Positions 12,870-23,461 of a stretch of 64,000 nt of DNA are shown here, in pieces. Source of the DNA: Girardinichthys multiradiatus (Eukaryota; Chordata; Actinopteri; Cyprinodontiformes; Goodeidae); NCBI RefSeq assembly GCF_021462225.1, contig NC_061800.1:17158749-17222748 (forward strand), given 5' to 3'. The position numbers and the translations under genes are program-made. The notes beneath the pieces are model-generated. The model did not search any database. It saw only the letters and a program-made list of their open reading frames with translations, and was not told the DNA's origin. Every line of letters starts with the position of its first letter. Within the stretch, counting starts at the first letter, position 1.

Positions 12870-13710
12870 TTTAATTCAATTCAGTTTTATTTATATAGCG
12901 CCAATTCACAACACATGTTGTCTCAAGGCACTTCACAACAGTCAGGTACATACATTCCAATTAATCCTAACCATTGAACAGTGCAGTCAAAGTTAGTTAT
13001 TTATTCAAATTGGATAAAAGGTTTTCCGGTCTAAGGAAACCCAGCAGATTGCATCCAGTCAGTGACTTGCAGCATTCCCTCCTCCTGGAGGAGCATTTAG
13101 AAACAATGAACAGTCACTGGCGTTGACTTTGCAGCAATCCCTCATACTGAGCATGCATGTAGCGACAGCAAAGAGGAAAAACTCCCTTTTAACAGGAAGA
13201 AACCTCCAGCAGAACCAGGCTCAGTGTGAGCACTGATCCAGGAGTACTTTCTATGGGAAGGAAAAGTAAATGTTAATGGATGTAGCTCCTTTAGTCGTTT
13301 CACCTAGAAAGAAAGAACAGATAAACTCTGAGCCAGTTTTCAAGGTTAGAGTCTGAAAGAGAGCACATACAGTTAGTTACAGTTAAGCTCAGTCAATCGC
13401 CATGTCTAGGAGAGAGAAAGGGTTAAACACTAAAAGACAGGGCCATGTGGATCATCGGTAGAGGGTGAGCATTAAGTTGTTGCCAGCAGAAGCTCGGACA
13501 ATTCCCCTCTCCAGAAAGGTGTCACAGGTAGACACAGAGCCAGGCCAGGTCTAGCTTCTAGGAAGAGAAAAGAGAGAACAAAGTTAAAAGCTGAAATAAC
13601 AGCAAATAATGCATAATTGGAGAGTAGTGTGAGAATGTAGCGAAGAGGGTGAAAGTGGTCATTATGTCCTCCAGCAGCCTAAGCCTATAGCAGCATAACT
13701 ACACAGATAG
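12870..13710 (-). repeat. LINE-tail-type dispersed repeat
   Basis: Begins with an A/T tail and the reverse of a typical fish LINE 3' end (TTTATTTATATAGCGCCAAT, then GTTGTCTCAAGGCACTTCAC). It continues with the GGAAGAAACCTCCAGCAGAA and AGACACAGAGCCAGGCCAGG blocks, common in fish genomes. No open frame. It abuts a second, diverged tail of the same type at 13711, so two related 3' ends lie head to tail. Confidence 0.65.
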
Positions 13711-14158
13711 TTTCAGTTCAGATTATTTAGTTAAACGGTGCTTATTTACAACAATGTCGTCTCAAGGCACCTCACAAAGGGTCCTACTGATGGTCATTGT
13801 TATAGTAAAAACCACAAGGATTGGGATACCTCTCTTTGTCAGACTAATTATAACCATTGGAAAAGAGAAGGGGTCATACAGGTAGCAGAAAGGGAGGGTG
13901 TGTTTGCACCTCAACCATAACTGAGTCGGTGTAAGCTAAACCTGACTCCCCCTTACTCCAACCAACAGGGAGGGAGGAAGGCTCCCTCCCTGATAACCTA
14001 AGCCACTCTAACTATAAGCTTTATCAAAAAGGAAAGTTTTAAGCCTAGCCTTAAAAGTAGACAGGGTCTCTGCCTCACGGACCAAAACTGGGAGCTGGTT
14101 CCACAGGAGAGGAATCTGATAACTAAAGGATCTGCCTCCCATTTTACTTCTAGAAACT

Positions 14159-15043
14159 GCTTTTCAGTGGTAATGAGGAAATTAAACGTGGAACAGATTC
14201 TTTAAAGGTTGTTACAGCATCGCCTGATAATGATCTACTGTAATGAAATTTTCTTTCAGGTGTGGAGTACTCGGTTAAATTAAACTCAAAGGTTATTAAG
14301 AAATGGTCAGACAGGACAGGGTTATGAGAAAATATTGTTATGTCTTTACACTCAATGCCATTTGTCAGCACAAGGTCCAGAGAATGAAGACAAAGGTGGG
14401 TAGGTTTGTTAATGTTTTGAGCAAAGCCAATCTAGTCCAAGATATCATTAAACGCTATATTTAGGCTATCATTTTCAGGGTCAACATGAATGTTAAAATC
14501 CCCCACTATAATAACTTTATCTGTATTTAACACTAAATCAGATAAAAGGTCTGAAAACTGATCTAAACATTGAGAGTAAGGGCCTGGTGGATGGTACAAA
14601 ACAACAAACAGAAGTGGTTTTAGTGCTTAGCAATTCTGATGAGGAAAACTAAGGATTAAATATTCAAAAGAGTTGTAGCTATTAATTGGTCAGGGACTAA
14701 TCAATAAATCGGACTGAAAGATGGTTGCTACTCCTCCACCTCGCCCAGTATTTTGAGGAATGTGAAAATTTAAATAATTAGTAGGAGTTGACTCATTTAT
14801 AGTAACATAATCCTCTTGCTGCTGCAAGGTTTCTGTGAGGCAAAATAAATCAATCTGATTGTCACAAATCAGATCACTAACTAGCAATGTCTTTGAAGAG
14901 AGAGATCTTATGTTCAGTAGGCCACATTTAATTGTTTTATTTTTCTTTTCGGTCTGAGTTGTGTTTATTTTTATGAGATTTTCCTGATTTCCTCCTTTTA
15001 GATTATTTTTTAATCTTTTCAATTTTGGCCATGGGCGAGACAC
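14159..15043 (-). pseudogene. LINE ORF2 endonuclease part, broken
   Basis: APE-like endonuclease of a CR1-like LINE, which would nick genomic DNA to prime reverse transcription. The start of the domain is at 14690-15043 ([38 protein letters not shown]). The frame is lost near 14690. The catalytic-side blocks GDFNIHVD (about 14500) and SDHFLITFEF (14290-14320) follow. The frame ends in unrelated 3' sequence at the internal-deletion junction. The closest copy in the window is 887-1560, which differs at scattered positions, so the two are separate insertions. Confidence 0.75.
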
Positions 15044-15136
15044 TGTCTTAATAGGGTAATGGGTGGGTAGCAGTACAGAAGCTGCAGAGAGGAGTATTAA
15101 ACTACGACCCTGCTTCCTGGTCTGAACCCTGGGTTG

Positions 15137-15871
15137 TCAGAGTTTTGGAGAACTAATAAATTCGGCCAGATTCCTAGAAAGAAGAGCTGCTCCATCCAAA
15201 GTGGGATGGATGCTGTCTCTCCGGATCAGACCAGGTTTTTCCCAAAATGTTCGCCAATTATCAATGTAGCCCACATTGTTTTCTGGACACCACCTAGACA
15301 GCCAGCGGTTGAATGATAGCATGCAGCTAAACATGTCGTCACTGGTCAGATCGGGGAGGGGAACAGAGAAAATTACGGAATCCGACATTGTTTTGGCAAA
15401 CTTACACACCGAAGCAACACTAACTTTGGTGACCTCCGATTGACGTAACCGGGTGTCATCACTGCCAGCGTGAATAACAATCTTACTGTATTTACGCTTT
15501 TCCTTAGCCAGCAGTTTCAGGTAGGATTTGATGTCGCCCGTTCTGGTCCCTGGCAGACATTTGACTATGGTCGCTGGTGTCTATAGTGCCACGTTTCTGA
15601 CTATGGAGCTGCCAATTACCAGAGTTGGCTTCTCAGCGGCTGTGTTGCTGAGCGCGGAAAATTTGTTAGAAACGCAGATGGGTTGGTGGTGACCTGTGGG
15701 CTGGGATCTAGGACTATGCTTTCTACGTACCGTCACCCAGCCAGCCTGAGGCCCCAGCCGCACGGGCTCTGCTGGAGGACTGCTACAGGGAGCTACCCTC
15801 GGTGGCTCTGTGCTGGCTAAGGGGCCTCGGCTATCTGCTGGATTTTCAACAGCGCGGAGCCGGGCCTCCAA
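15137..15871 (-). pseudogene. LINE ORF1 with SGNH/GDSL-esterase domain, broken
   Basis: ORF1 of a CR1-like LINE. Such ORF1 proteins are known to carry an esterase of the SGNH hydrolase fold. Visible here: a basic, Pro-rich N-terminal part, then TLVIGSSIVRNVAL (block I, with GSS where GDS is usual). After a stop near 15580 comes [13 protein letters not shown] (GxND-type block, about 15460). Then [20 protein letters not shown], and [19 protein letters not shown] with the Asp and His of the last catalytic block. A stop near 15580 divides the frame into 15581-15871 and the part that follows. The esterase is presumed to act on lipid or RNP assembly; its role is not established. Confidence 0.75.
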
Positions 15872-16439
15872 AGCTAAAAAATGCTACATTTATTACATGT
15901 ATCATTATCACTAAAGGAGGCAGAGGAGTAACTGAACATCTGACACAGAGAGCAGGAGAGAGGAGGAGACGCAGAGAGAGAAAAAGCAGAACGGGTAGCC
16001 ATGGTGAAGCTAAAGCTAACGCTAAGCTAGCGACCCCTTACCACTACTAGAAAATCCGTGTAAGACATGGAGAGTTCCCAAACGTTAAATACAGCAACAG
16101 AAAGTATGTGTTTTAACGTGCTTATGTATTATAACAAGTAAGAGATATCACAGTAGAGAGAAATCAGATCAAACGAGAGAGCCTTCACACACCAAACAAT
16201 TCACCACGTGCAACAGCGAAAACAGGAAGTGACGTTACCCAGAGCTTTTACAAAGGTTGCGTTTTGTACACTTGAACTTGTTGTATTCGAGCTATTTTTA
16301 AGCACACCCAGCCAAGTTTCCATCTGAAAAAGTCCACCAAAAAATTACATAATAGTATTTGGGCACCAGCCACGAAGTGAAATTGTACGCAAAGGCCTGT
16401 TTGAACCTCTGCAGCTTTCAATATCACACTAACCTATTC

Positions 16440-17870
16440 CTAACAAGGCAAGGCAAGTTTATTTATATAGCACATTTCATTAGCAAGACAATTCAAAGTG
16501 CTGTACATGAAAAAAGGATAAAGAGACATAATAGGAAAAGTATATTACAGTGACATAAAGGTAATTAAATAATTAACGTACACAATTAATTAAAGAGAAT
16601 AAAAAATAATAATTAAAATGATAAAATGATAATAAAAAAGATAAAACAATTTAAATTAATGATAATATGATTGATAAGAAAATGAAAGGAAAGTTGGACT
16701 AATACTGTTTAGAGAGCACAGTCAAAGGACACTCTAAACAAGTTTTTAATCTTGATTTTAAGCAACTTAGGGTTTCAGTGCCTTCAAAGTTTTCTGGGAG
16801 TCTACTACAGATTAGTGGAGCGTAAGAACTAAAAACAGTTTCTCGATGTTTGGACAATGTTCCAGTAATCAATTCTACTAAAGATAAACGCAATAATTAG
16901 TTTTTCAAGGTCCTGCTGAGACATTAGTCCTTTAATCCTGGAGATGTTCTTTCGGTGGTAGAAGGCTGACCTTGTTACTGTCTTTATGTGCCTCTGAAGG
17001 TTCAGGTCTGAGTCCATAACTACACCCAGATTTCGAGCCTGATTGGTGGTTTCTAGCTGTATTAACTGAAGCCGTGTGTTAACTTTTAAACCCTTTCCTT
17101 TGGTCCAAAAATTATTACTTTAGTTTTGTTTTAATTCAGCTGAAGAAACGTTTGGTACATCCATCCATTGATTTCTTCTATGCATTTACCAAGCACTTGA
17201 ATGGGTTCTTAGTCACCTGCTGACATTGTTATGTATAGCTGTATGCTATCTGCATAGTTATTTTAGCTTATGTTGTTGTTTATTATAATCTGAGTTATGG
17301 GGGTCATTTAGATATTAAACAGGAGGGGCCCCAAAATGGACCCTTGGGGAGGCCACATGTGATTTTTGTGGCATCTCATGTAAAGTTACCTACTGATACA
17401 AAAAGGTACCTGTCCTTCAAGTAGGATTTAAACAAATCGAGTGCTGTTCCAGAATGGCCGACCCAGTTATCCAGGCGCTCTAATAACATAGAGTGATCAA
17501 CAGTGTCAAATGCTGCTCTAAGGTCCAGCTCTGTGGTTCTTCCACATACTGCATTTATAAGGATATCATTGAACACCTTGACAAGAGCAGTCTCTGTACT
17601 GTGGTGAGCACGGAAGCCTCACTGGAAGACATCGAAGCATAGTTTGGGTCCCACAAATTGGGACCTTAGTATTATGGTCATTGTTAAGAAGTTGCTTAAC
17701 TGCTGAAACACAGTTTTTTCAACAATCTTACTGATGAAGGGGAGGTTTGAGATAGGCCTGTAGTTCTGCAGTAGCAGCTTGTCCAAGTTGCTTTTTATCA
17801 ATAGCGGTTTGATAATTGGTGTTTTCAGGGTCTGGGGGAAAACACCTGACAAAAGTCAATTCAAGTAAAA
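16440..17870 (-). mobile_element. CR1-like LINE, second family, 5'-truncated and decayed
   Basis: Minus strand. The 3' tail at 16440-16550 reads as AAGTTTATTTATATAGCACA in plus orientation. The ORF2 C-terminus follows (SSYAPLICSRLPENFEGTET, LKSRLKTCLECPL; 16699-16893). Next come the thumb region (MDSDLNLQRHIKTVTRSAFY, then ISRIKGLMSQQDLEKLI) and RT fingers (NYRPISNLPFISKIVEKTV near 17770; ELDLRAAFDTVDHSML near 17520). The catalytic YADD region between 17100 and 17370 is too decayed to read. Frames are interrupted at least four times. A related tail-only fragment is at 44062-44170. Confidence 0.75.
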
Positions 17871-17917
17871 TGTTATTATCAAGGGGAAATTTGCAATGCA
17901 GACAGCAATAAAACATA

Positions 17918-18262
17918 TCGAACCCAGGACCTTCTTGCCTTGCAGCAAGAAGGTCCTGGGTTCGAATCCCATCTGGGGGTCTTTCTGCATGAAGTTTGCA
18001 TGTTCTCCCCGTGCATGCGTGGGTTCTCACCGGGTACTCCGGCTTCCTCCCACAGTCCAAAGACATGCCTGTTAGGTTAATTGGTCTCTCTAAATTGCCC
18101 TTAGGTGTATGAATGAGTGTGTGCATAGTTGTTTTTGTGTTGCCCTGTGATGGACTGGCGACCTGTCCAGGGTGTACCCTGCCTCTCGCCCATAGACTGC
18201 TGGAGATAGCCACCAGCTTCCCTGTGACCCACTATGGAATAAGCAGTAGAAAATGACTGACA
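17918..18262 (+). mobile_element. tRNA-derived SINE-like repeat, copy 1, with palindromic head
   Basis: Contains a B-box-like GGTTCGAATCCC at 17958-17969, then the family body (GAAGTTTGCATGTTCTCCCC, GGTGTACCCTGCCTCTCGCC) and a GAATAAGCAGTAGAAAATGA end. The A-box head seen in copy 3 is absent. In its place is an inverted copy of the B-box region, which gives a perfect 21-base-arm hairpin (17918-17938 and 17945-17965). Other copies: 31238-31575 and 39041-39400. Confidence 0.8.
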
Positions 18263-18289
18263 TTAATATTTTATTAAATAATATTTCGG

Positions 18290-20400
18290 TCTGTTAAGGG
18301 TTGTCCTGTGAATACCAGCCCAATAAGGCGGTGGCATTAGGACAAAATTTAAAGGGATGAGCCAAGCTCTGACATTATTGAACAGCAAAACTCTGAATTT
18401 AGTCTTCAAACAGTGGAAATATACTCTGGGAGGTTCATCCTTTTTTTGCAAAACTGCCAAAGCATTAATAGGTGCAGCAGCTTGATCTCTGTAAACATAG
18501 TACTACTCTCTTAGAGCCTGGCAAAGAGCTGGATAACTGTCACTAATTTCTGGAGGAAGAGTTTTTATGAACACATGAACACTCTTAGCTGTTGTTTTCC
18601 AAATAAGCCTCAGCTTTTCATGAGAAGAAGGAAAACACAAGTCAAATAGACAATGTTCAACCTCAAGCCAGTAAGCATCAATATTTGACTCCTGACTACC
18701 TGGATCAAAAACTTCTATGTCCTTAGTGGTGGCATTAAGACAAAATTGACAGGGATGAGCCCAGTTCTGACATTATTGAACAGCAAAACTGCACACACAT
18801 GGAATGAATTCACACAATTTCTTAAAATACAAGAATTTATTAACAAAAATAAGTCAACTCAAAGCCAAACATATTTCAATCAACAAACTCTTTACTATGC
18901 TAAAACAATCCAACTAAACTACCAAGCAGAATTAAAGAATAACAAAGACTAATGGGCTATGTACAATATAAACAAGTTGATCAAAGATGGTTGAGAACCA
19001 TGACCGCAAGAGTGATGCAACATTACCATGCAATGTTATTTATGTTTGAGAACCAAGGATCATCTTGAAGAATCTGGAATTGAAGTTAAGTTAGTCTTGG
19101 AACTAACTTAGGCAATAATTGGTATACCTTTAGACAACCATTCACAATGCAAGATCAGATACAACAGTATTTTAATAAAATAATATTTTAAAGAATGATT
19201 TGCTGAATAAAACCAACCTTCTGGATGACCAATTATCAAAGGTGTTTAATTAGCTGCCTTTATTTATTAAAATAATATTTAAAGAAATATTATTTTGAAT
19301 AAGAACCAAATCTTTGAGAAATGGGCTGAATTGTGTTACTTAGTTATCAAGTTTAGTAAAATAATATTTAGGGAAATATTATTTTACTAGATTGAAAACT
19401 AACAACCTTTTTGGGTAAATGATCTTAGCAGGCAGCTGTTAGCGGTTGAAGCTAACAAAAGAAGCTTATAGCTTATCATCAGAATCACACATACCTGTAA
19501 AATACCATTAATAAATGGTGTTAAAATGCATAAGCATGTATGGTGTGTTATGGCTGTTCTTCTGTGTTTAAAATCACCCTTTAAATAAAGTTTGTCTCAA
19601 CTTAAAAAAAAAAACACAAACAGAACACACAAACTGAGCACATGTGCTGAGCAGATAACCTGCTAGCACTAAGATGTCAACACAAACAAAACCAAACGTC
19701 ATAAAAGGTTTAGATTATTTCATTGTAACCACTACTCTCTGTCCAAAACACAACCTCTTACGTGAACCGTGCTGAAGAAAAGTTGTCCTGGGACGAAGTT
19801 GAAGAAAGCATCCACAGTGAACGAAGGGTTTACTGCTGCTAACCTCCGTAGCTGTGGGGTGAGGCGGCTCATTCTGTCAGCTGTCCAAACCACATATTAC
19901 TGCTGTAGCCACGGTGATGCGGTCCCGTTGTTCTTCCATCAGACCGGGAAAACTCCTTCACTCGGCGTCGTAGAGACAGGGTCTCTGCTGGGAACTCTCT
20001 GGAACACAGTTTGCTTCTGTAGACCTCAGAAAGAAAAGTCAAGCCATGCTTGTACCTTAATTACCCCCGTTCATGAATGAATACCGGATACACAAACAGC
20101 AATTAATTCCTACTTAACTTAGTGCATATGATCGCATGATCGAATGACACTCTTGGATCCAGTTTGAAGAGTTATGTCTGTTTGCCTGCAAAGAGACATT
20201 AGTGCGCTGTGTGCCTCTGTCCAGTTCCTCTGGGGACCTGCGTGGAAGAGTTTGGTTTGTTGCAAAAGCGGGGTTTTTATTTGGACAGTGATGTTACGGG
20301 AAGTCCGCTGTTATTCCCTGTTTCTGGCTGTGCTGGAAGTAGGTTAATGCGATCTATTTTGAAAGTTCCAGAATAGCTCGTACTGGCCATTCATGTTGTC
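18290..20400 (-). mobile_element. LTR-retroelement remnant with gag-like coding
   Basis: On the minus strand 18430-18725 reads as a gag-like segment (VFDPGSQESNIDAYWLEVEH, IWKTTAKSVHVFIKTLPPEI, then INALAVLQKKDEPPRVYFHC), with one stop near 18510. It is flanked by a repeated sequence: GGTGGCATTAAGACAAAATT at 18727 onward and GGTGGCATTAGGACAAAATT at 18331 onward, both ending in TGACATTATTGAACAGCAAA. I read these as LTR-edge sequence, with the longer non-coding block 18726-20100 as the probable 5' LTR and leader. No protease, RT or integrase is visible. The outer limits and the family are uncertain. Confidence 0.4.
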
Positions 20401-21851
20401 CCCATGGCTAGGTCCCAACACCCATACCAACAAATAAAATCAAAGGTAAGAACAGATTCAATAAAACAAGAATAAAACGTCTTCATAAAAACAGAGCTGA
20501 CATTAAAAGTTCGAAGCTTACGATAAAAGTGCATATGCTGGTGTGCTTTCTTTACCATTCAATCTACCTGTGACTCAAAACTAAGGTTTTCATCAATGAG
20601 TACTCCTAGGTATTTATACTGTGGCATCTACTCCACTATTTGGTCATTGATCACAATTGGAAAGATCAGTGTGGGGATTTTTCCAAAGTAGTTCCTTCAA
20701 GATGTTTAAAAACCAAATTTAGAAGTGTCCCTAGTGCATCTTCTACACCTCTGTTTGGCCTATAAGCAAACTGGAGGGGGTCAGGTTTGTCCTGCACCAT
20801 ATCCAACAACATCTCCTTTAAGAATTTCTCAAATGCCTTCATAACAAGAGATGTCATAGCCAATGGTCTCAAATCATGACTTTGAAACGTGTGATTTTGG
20901 GACCGGTACAATTACGGAGTCTTTCCACAGGCTAGGGATGATCTGTAGTTTTAAGGACGGCTGGAAAATAAAGCAGAAAATATCTGCAAGTTGGAAAGCA
21001 CAGTTTTTAAGAACACACCCTCCAAAGCCATCAGGTCCAGAACTTTGTTTCTCTTTGACCCCACAAAAGAGCTTTAAGACTCTGTCTCTGTCAATGCTAA
21101 AATTGTTCTGTACAGAACTGGGAATCTCTAAAACCAGACACCTCCTCAATAAAATCATAAATATTAAAATTATTATTAAACACATTCAGTTCATTAGAGA
21201 GCTCCAGGTCAGTTTGGCCACTTAAGCAGATTGCAAATTTTTTGTTCTGCATCCCCATCATGTTTTTAACTCTGTTCCATGCAGGGCATGAGCTACCAGT
21301 TCCCAGCAAGACCTCCACTTTATCTTTATATGCCTGCCTGGCCAATTTAATTTCCCTCTTCACCTGTCGAGTTCCCTATATTTATCCATATTTCCGTAGT
21401 TAAAACTGACATTCCTTTGTATAATGACCTCCTTGCCAGATTTAGTAATCCAAGGCTTAGTATTTGGATAAATAATAATGTGTTTTTAGGGATAACTGTT
21501 TCCTCACAAAAGGAGACATAGGCAGACACTGTTTCCGTCAGTTCATCTAAATCCACACAGGAAGTCCTAAAAACATCACAATCAGTGGAAAAAAAGCAAT
21601 CTTGAATTTGCCTAATAGACTCTTTTGACCACATAGGAACCAATCTTTATTTCGTCTTTTGTCTCTTCAGGACCGATTTGTAAGTTGGAATGAGGTAAAC
21701 CACCCTGTGGTCTGACATACCCAGAGGTGCTCTGCAGAGGGATTTATATACCCCATTAATGGTCCCAAAACAAAGATCCAAACACTTGGAATGAAGGGTT
21801 GGGCAAGTTACATATTGATAAAAGTTGCCAAGAGACTTGGCTTGCTTTGAG

Positions 21852-23461
21852 TACAGGTCCTTCACAAAATATTAGCATATTGTGATAAAGTTAATTATTT
21901 TCCATAATGTCATGATGAAAATTTAACATTCATATATTTTAGATTCATTGCACACTAACTGAAATATTTCAGGTCTTTTATTGTCTTAATACGGATGATT
22001 TTGGCATACAGCTCATGAAAACCCAAAATTCCTATCTCACAAAATTTGCATATTTCATCCGAAATAAAAGAAAGTGTTTTAATACAAAAAACATCAACCT
22101 TCAAATAATCATGTACAGTTATGCATTCAATACTTGGTCGGGAATCCTTTTGCAGAAATGACTGCTTCAATGCGGCGTGGCATGGAGGCAATCAGCCTGT
22201 GGCACTGCTGAGATCTTATGGAGGCCCAGGATGCTTCGATAGCGGCCTTTAGCTCATCCAGAGTGTTGGGTCTTGAGTCTCTCAACGTTCTCTTCACAAT
22301 ATCCCACAGATTCTCTATGGGGTTCAGGTCAGGAGAGTTAGCAGGCCAATTGAGCACAGTGATACCATGGTCAGTAAACCATTTACCAGTGGTTTTGGCA
22401 CTGTGAGCAGGTGCCAGGTGGTGCTGAAAAATGAAATATTCATCTCCATAAAGCTTTTCAGCAGATGGAAGCATGAAGTGCTCCAAAATCTCCTGATAGC
22501 TAGCTGCATTGACCCTGCCTTTGATAAAACACAGTGGACCAACACCAGCAGCTGACACGGCACCCCAGACCATCACTGACTGTGGGTACTTGACACTGGA
22601 CTTCTGGCATTTTGGCATTTCCTTCTCCCCAGTCTTCCTCCAGATTCTGGCACCTTGATTTCCGAATGACATGCAGAATTTGCTTTCATCCGAAAAAAGT
22701 ACTTTGGACCACTGAGCAACAGTCCAGTGCTGCTTCTCTGTAGCCCAGGTCAGGCGCTTCTGCCGCTGTTTCTGGTTCAAAAGTGGCTTGACCTGGGGAA
22801 TGTGGCACTTGTAGCCCATTTCCTGCACACGCCTGTGCACGGTGGCTCTGGATGTTTCTACTCCAGACTCAGTCCACTGCTTCCGCAGGTCCCCCAAGGT
22901 CTGGAATCGGCCCTTATCCACAATCTTCCTCAGGGTCCGGTCACCTCTTCTCGTTGTGCAGCGTTTTCTGCCACACTTTTTCCTTCCCACAAACGTCCCA
23001 CTGAGGTGCCTTGATACAGCACTCTGGGAACCGCCTATTCGTTCAGAAATTTCTTTCTGTGTCTTACCCTCTTGCTTGAGGGTGTCAATAGTGGCCTTCT
23101 GGACAGCAGTCAGGTCGGCAGTCTTACCCATGATTGGGGTTTTGAGTGATGAACCAGGCTGGGAGTTTTAAAGGCCTCAGGAATCTTTTGCAGGTGTTTA
23201 GAGTTAACTTGTTGATTCAGATGATTAGGTTCATAGCTTGTTTAGAGACCCTTTTAATGATATTTTAATTTTGTGAGATAGGAATTTTGGGTTTTCATGA
23301 GCTGTATGCCAAAATCATCCGTATTAAGACAATAAAAGACCTGAAATACTTAAGTTAGTGTGCAATGAATCTAAAATATATGAATGTTAAATTTTCATCA
23401 TGACATTATGGAAAATAATGAACTTTATCACAATATGCTAATATTTTGAGAAGGACCTGTA
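21852..23461 (-). mobile_element. Passport-like Tc1 element, copy 1 (structurally complete)
   Basis: Flanked by TA at 21852-21853 and 23460-23461. Terminal inverted repeats of about 190 bases (21854-22045 and 23268-23459) start CAGGTCCTTC on each side and differ at only a few positions. It encloses an uninterrupted transposase frame. The insertion lies within the older L2-like LINE. Close copies are at 36128-37733 and 58338-59909. The resemblance to the flatfish Passport group is from memory and should be treated as provisional. Confidence 0.95.
22127..23131 (-). CDS. Tc1 transposase, DD34E family, open frame but second Asp lost
   Basis: A 334-residue DNA transposase, normal full length for Tc1. 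It would bind the element's inverted repeats and cut at TA in the nucleus. Residues 1-50 form the first helix-turn-helix (LTAVQKATIDTLKQEGKTQK, then SQSAVSRHL). Residues 55-105 form the second DNA-binding part with a GRKK/GRKR basic motif at 49-57. The catalytic core follows: D148 in LFSDESKF and E273 in LNPIENLW. Residue 238 should be the second Asp (FQHD in both sister copies), but here it is His (FQHHLAPAH; codon 22418-22420, GAC to CAC). The spacing 238-273 gives DD34E. No stop or frameshift, so the protein could be made, but it should be catalytically inactive. The start is the only ATG that gives the family N-terminus MGKTADLT. Confidence 0.92.
   Translation of the reverse strand: MGKTADLTAVQKATIDTLKQEGKTQKEISERIGGSQSAVSRHLSGTFVGRKKCGRKRCTTRRGDRTLRKIVDKGRFQTLGDLRKQWTESGVETSRATVHRRVQEMGYKCHIPQVKPLLNQKQRQKRLTWATEKQHWTVAQWSKVLFSDESKFCMSFGNQGARIWRKTGEKEMPKCQKSSVKYPQSVMVWGAVSAAGVGPLCFIKGRVNAASYQEILEHFMLPSAEKLYGDEYFIFQHHLAPAHSAKTTGKWFTDHGITVLNWPANSPDLNPIENLWDIVKRTLRDSRPNTLDELKAAIEASWASIRSQQCHRLIASMPRRIEAVISAKGFPTKY

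Larger units (their letters stand above)
13711..16260 (-). mobile_element. CR1-like LINE with large internal deletion
   Basis: One minus-strand element that keeps both ends but lacks its centre. 13711-14158 holds the 3' tail (GTTGTCTCAAGG-type, with AATGTCGTCTCAAGGCACCT near 13752) and the ORF2 C-terminus (GGRSFSYQIPLLWNQLPVLV, then LKTFLFDKAYS and a stop). 14159-15050 holds the start of ORF2 with the endonuclease. 15100-15900 holds ORF1 with an SGNH-esterase domain, and 15900-16260 the 5' UTR. The RT is gone; the junction is near 14155-14160. The related copy at 1-1598 shows what should follow the junction. Confidence 0.8.

Noticed and set aside
17728..18213. 161-residue minus-strand frame
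   Set aside because: It crosses from the SINE (antisense, with HAERPPDGIRTQDLLAARQ, a typical SINE shadow) into a LINE, so it is not one gene.
18290..20400. Endogenous retrovirus with envelope
   Set aside because: Only a gag-like piece and repeated edge sequence are seen. No pol or env motif is present, so an infectious-virus origin cannot be supported.
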